From Lysobacteraceae bacterium (GTDB taxonomy: Bacteria > Pseudomonadota > Gammaproteobacteria > Xanthomonadales > Xanthomonadaceae), in NCBI GenBank assembly GCA_017990865.1, contig JAGNNB010000188.1, positions 1 to 6,238 of the forward strand: a stretch of DNA of 6,238 nucleotides, in the 5' to 3' direction. A model generated the notes under the pieces. That model saw nothing but the letters and a program-made list of their open reading frames with translations. It had not been told where the DNA came from and searched no databases. The translations under genes and the position numbers were made by a program. The stretch's first letter is position 1, and every line of letters begins with the position of its first letter. This document shows positions 5,456 through 6,238 of this stretch, in pieces.

Positions 5456-6238
<783 letters not shown>

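Overview
The window is high-GC DNA (about 65% by eye) whose gene content and order point to a gammaproteobacterium of the Xanthomonadaceae/Lysobacteraceae type (Lysobacter, Luteimonas or Xanthomonas relatives). The basis is protein resemblance recalled from memory, the yceF / yceD-rpmF-fabH synteny, and a REP-type repeat of the kind common in these genomes. No database was searched. Most of the window is conserved housekeeping DNA, and I see no previously undescribed multi-gene system in it.

Layout. Left part, minus strand: yceD (DUF177), rpmF (ribosomal protein L32) and fabH (beta-ketoacyl-ACP synthase III), read from about 2192 down to 105. They are preceded by a strong promoter that sits so close to the yceD start that the mRNA should be nearly leaderless. 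A clear intrinsic terminator follows fabH near the left edge. Middle, plus strand: a small membrane-anchored coiled-coil protein of unknown function (2356-2718), then a Maf-family nucleotide pyrophosphatase of the YceF type (2729-3352). They are probably co-transcribed and divergent from the yceD operon. A REPIN-like inverted pair of REP hairpins fills the short gap between the convergent yceF and the next gene. Right part: a 631-residue minus-strand ArnT/PMT-like membrane glycosyltransferase with a C-terminal Ig-like domain (3474-5369). Divergent from it is a MoxR-type AAA+ ATPase (from 5449) that runs off the right edge.

How it fits together. The left operon couples ribosome biogenesis (L32, and YceD, which is linked to 23S rRNA) with initiation of fatty acid synthesis (FabH), an arrangement long known from E. 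coli. Here no plsX lies between rpmF and fabH, and a terminator, not fabD, follows fabH within the window. YceF removes modified nucleotides. The glycosyltransferase probably acts at the periplasmic face on a lipid-linked sugar donor. MoxR probably belongs to a MoxR/VWA chaperone operon continuing to the right.

The items most worth a second look are non-coding: the near-leaderless promoter of yceD, a perfect 10-bp hairpin just before fabH, degenerate tandem repeats after yceD, the REPIN with a 14-bp tandem duplication spanning the glycosyltransferase stop codon, and a ten-codon leader frame that overlaps the moxR start.
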